Shown here in pieces: positions 62,471-64,000 of a stretch of 64,000 bases of DNA. Origin of the DNA: Paenibacillus kyungheensis (lineage in GTDB: Bacteria; Bacillota; Bacilli; Paenibacillales; Paenibacillaceae); contig NZ_CP117416.1 of NCBI RefSeq assembly GCF_028606985.1, forward strand, positions 3,324,001 through 3,388,000, given 5' to 3'. The first letter of the stretch is position 1. Every line of letters starts with the position of its first letter. The notes under the pieces were generated by a model that saw only the letters and a list, made by a program, of their open reading frames with translations, was not told the origin of the DNA and did not search any database. Both the position numbers and the translations under genes were made by a program.

Positions 62471-62493
62471 CCGTTTTATTCCCGGTAAAACGG
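62471..62493. other. Perfect 8-bp hairpin before the HNH gene terminus
   Basis: CCGTTTTA at 62471-62478 pairs with TAAAACGG at 62486-62493 around TTCCCGG. No T-run follows on the minus strand where the HNH gene ends 92 nt away; on the plus strand a T-rich stretch follows loosely. Function undecided. Confidence 0.4.
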
Positions 62494-62584
62494 ATTATTA
62501 CATTTTTGTTACAAATAAGTCAGCAAGCATCGGACCCTACTTTCTAGCCTATCCCCCCTATTCGCGATGATTATGTACCATTGC

Positions 62585-63037
62585 TTAACTTATATAATCG
62601 CCCAGATCGACATGCCAAGTTATCTGGTTGCGGGCAATCCACAATTGGACAGCATCATGAAAATGCTGAGCATATTGCTTACGGGAGACCTCATTTACAG
62701 TACAAAAATGCTCTATTAATTGATATTTTTCTACCCAATCATTCATCGTAGCAAAGCCAATATGCTTGATCATATGACATTGGAAACATAACGACTGAAA
62801 CCCGTTCAGGTACTGAACTTGTACGTCTGTATCAAATGTCCATATCTCATGGCAATGTAGCTTATCGATCGTATCCCCTTTGACACGATGACAGATACAG
62901 CAGCTATACTGATCACGCTTTTGAATATCCTGGCTGAATTGTCGCCACTGATAAGAAGTTAATCGATTACGAAGATTCAAGTGCATTGTCGATTCGGGAA
63001 TTAATTCTATTTCTAACTTTAATTCATTATGATTCAT
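62585..63037 (-). CDS. HNH-nuclease-like protein
   Basis: A 150-residue protein with an HNH-type zinc core: Cys46-x-x-Cys49 in YSCCICH, the central His61-Cys62-His63-Glu64 in LHCHEIWTFD, and Cys84-x-x-Cys87 in SLCFQCHMIKHIG. WRQFSQDIQKRDQYSCCICH precedes the core as in many small HNH proteins. Outside the core I see no methyltransferase, helicase or phage context, so it could be a housekeeping or mobile-element remnant nuclease. Three palindromic sites lie directly upstream and suggest tight regulation. Confidence 0.75.
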   Translation of the reverse strand: MNHNELKLEIELIPESTMHLNLRNRLTSYQWRQFSQDIQKRDQYSCCICHRVKGDTIDKLHCHEIWTFDTDVQVQYLNGFQSLCFQCHMIKHIGFATMNDWVEKYQLIEHFCTVNEVSRKQYAQHFHDAVQLWIARNQITWHVDLGDYIS

Positions 63038-63080
63038 AGAAGTTTCCTGTACCCAATCATTTTTGAGCTTCCTTAGATTA

Positions 63081-63122
63081 TAACACTAATGTTAATAATT
63101 TATAACACTAATGTTAACATTA
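63081..63122 (-). promoter_or_regulatory. Two direct repeats and an overlapping palindrome upstream of the HNH-like gene
   Basis: TAACACTAATGTTA occurs at 63081-63094 and 63103-63116, start to start 22 bp, each with TAACA/TGTTA half sites. TAATGTTAACATTA at 63109-63122 is a perfect 14-bp palindrome overlapping the second. On the minus strand the nearer copy is followed by TATAAT with a TG one base before, an extended -10 promoter. A repressor would block transcription here. Confidence 0.65.
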
Positions 63123-63241
63123 AGGCAAGACTAGAACTTGATTCAACGTACATAATTAATACGATTAAACTTTTGATCATTATATATCAATTATTCATTT
63201 TTTGAAATCGTTAAATCTAAGAAATGTAGATTTGGATCATT

Positions 63242-63844
63242 TTATTTGACAGTTAATTGAAATTTGCCGTTGATATTATTACCGATCTCATAATTATTGA
63301 TCGTCATATATACAACCGTCTTTTTATTCCACGTCGGTAAATGTTCACCTTCTGCATATAATTGTTGGACATCGTCAATCATCTGCTCACATTTGGCTTG
63401 TACCTGCTGATCCGGTAAATCATATACCCCCTGCGCGCTATAATACGGTTCCATCTTCGGTTGATTGTAAATATCAATATATAGATACTCTAATTGATGA
63501 GATGGATCTTTGTAAAAGTAAATTTTATTGACTACAAAATCATCTGTCGCCACATAATCTTCGATCTGATGGGTCATATCATGAATAGCAGTATCTTCTT
63601 CTATCGTCCGCACATTCTTTTGGACAGTTGTTAACTCTTGTTGATACCTCTCAAGCTTCTTGGTTAGCGCCTGATTGCTCTGCTCACTCTGGTATATCGT
63701 TGTATAAAGCTTCTGATTGCTTATCCACAATACGCCAGCCAGTGCAGTTACTACTATTAGTAGAACAACGGCTATGATCCAACCGGTATGCCTTCTTTTA
63801 TGCTGAATAACAGAAGTCGTCCAGTCTTTTTCTACAAACCGCAT
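63242..63844 (-). CDS. Membrane-anchored protein with coiled coil, unknown function
   Basis: About 200 residues. The start is the ATG at 63842-63844 (MRFVEKDWTT), five to seven bases after AAGGAGG; a longer frame from 63877 would begin before that site. A short charged cytoplasmic part is followed by one membrane segment (about 22-41, WIIAVVLLIVVTALAGVLWI), a coiled coil (about 45-85, LTKKLERYQQELTTVQKNV) and an extracellular globular part with strand-rich sequence ending FQLTVK. This resembles small cell-surface or division-associated proteins in layout only. No family recognised. The final 156 nt of the window beyond it hold nothing I can name. Confidence 0.65.
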   Translation of the reverse strand: MRFVEKDWTTSVIQHKRRHTGWIIAVVLLIVVTALAGVLWISNQKLYTTIYQSEQSNQALTKKLERYQQELTTVQKNVRTIEEDTAIHDMTHQIEDYVATDDFVVNKIYFYKDPSHQLEYLYIDIYNQPKMEPYYSAQGVYDLPDQQVQAKCEQMIDDVQQLYAEGEHLPTWNKKTVVYMTINNYEIGNNINGKFQLTVK

Positions 63845-64000
63845 AACAACCTCCTTCAATATTATTCTCGTTTGCATTATACATGAAATGAATCATAAAT
63901 CAGCACTTTTTTTACAAGCATGAGTAATGAATCAAGACTTTGGAATGAGGAAATAACAGCATTAGGTCTATCCACTTATTTTATAAATATTTGTCAAAAA

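Noticed and set aside
62585-63037. Restriction-modification system
   Set aside because: The HNH-like gene has no linked methyltransferase or specificity gene.

Overview
The window looks like part of a Paenibacillaceae-type Firmicute chromosome of fairly low G+C (about 40% by eye). Evidence: a Bacillus-like housekeeping gene order (nudF, EndoQ, fur, xerD, deoB, punA, lysA, ppiB, rib genes, scpAB, rluB, resDE), strong AAGGAGG-type ribosome binding sites, GTG and TTG starts, YesM/YesN-type two-component systems beside sugar ABC transporters, and a Prli42 microprotein. Almost everything reads on the minus strand. No rRNA, tRNA, phage, insertion sequence or CRISPR array was seen.

Layout. (1) 1-9.2 kb: a sugar ABC transporter (two permeases, lipoprotein binding protein), its AraC-type response regulator and sensor kinase, and a secreted clan-A glycoside hydrolase with two carbohydrate-binding modules. 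(2) 9.2-20 kb: resE-resD-rluB, a beta-mannosidase, a Fur-controlled iron-siderophore importer on the plus strand, and scpB-scpA. (3) 20-24.2 kb: a riboflavin operon (ribD-ribE-ribB-ribH) under an FMN riboswitch, with a 72-bp tandem repeat inside it. (4) 24.3-38.7 kb: amidohydrolase, ppiB, lysA, a secreted M14 carboxypeptidase, punA-deoB-xerD, fur, EndoQ, nudF, an M20 peptidase, prli42 and lipB. (5) 38.8-44.2 kb: a branched-chain 2-oxo acid dehydrogenase complex (E2, E1beta, E1alpha, E3). (6) 44.2-47.4 kb: a methyltransferase, a decayed stretch with a permease remnant, and a MarR/NTF2-like pair. (7) 47.5-60.6 kb: a polysaccharide utilisation locus for a uronic-acid-containing glycan (GH88, regulator, kinase, binding protein, two permeases, a large unassigned protein and a heparinase II/III-family lyase). 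(8) 60.7-64 kb: small genes including VanZ-like and HNH-like proteins.

The sugar loci share a logic: a YesM-type kinase and YesN-type regulator beside an importer without its own ATPase gene, enzymes without signal peptides acting on imported oligosaccharides, and catabolite-control (cre) sites at the promoters. The iron importer also lacks an ATPase gene and carries a perfect 7-1-7 Fur box; fur itself lies 19 kb away.

Two observations stand out. First, the chromosomal order follows Bacillus subtilis closely, but the sporulation genes expected at three places (spmAB/dacB, spoVA-sigF-spoIIA-dacF, spoIIM) are absent, which suggests an asporogenous lineage. Second, two distant intergenic regions (30983-31110 plus strand, 52347-52518 minus strand) hold related long hairpins of about 130-170 nt whose loops are conserved while the stems covary. 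Each lies 3' of a gene stop and is preceded by a strongly G-poor, C-rich tract. This is the best candidate here for an undescribed element.
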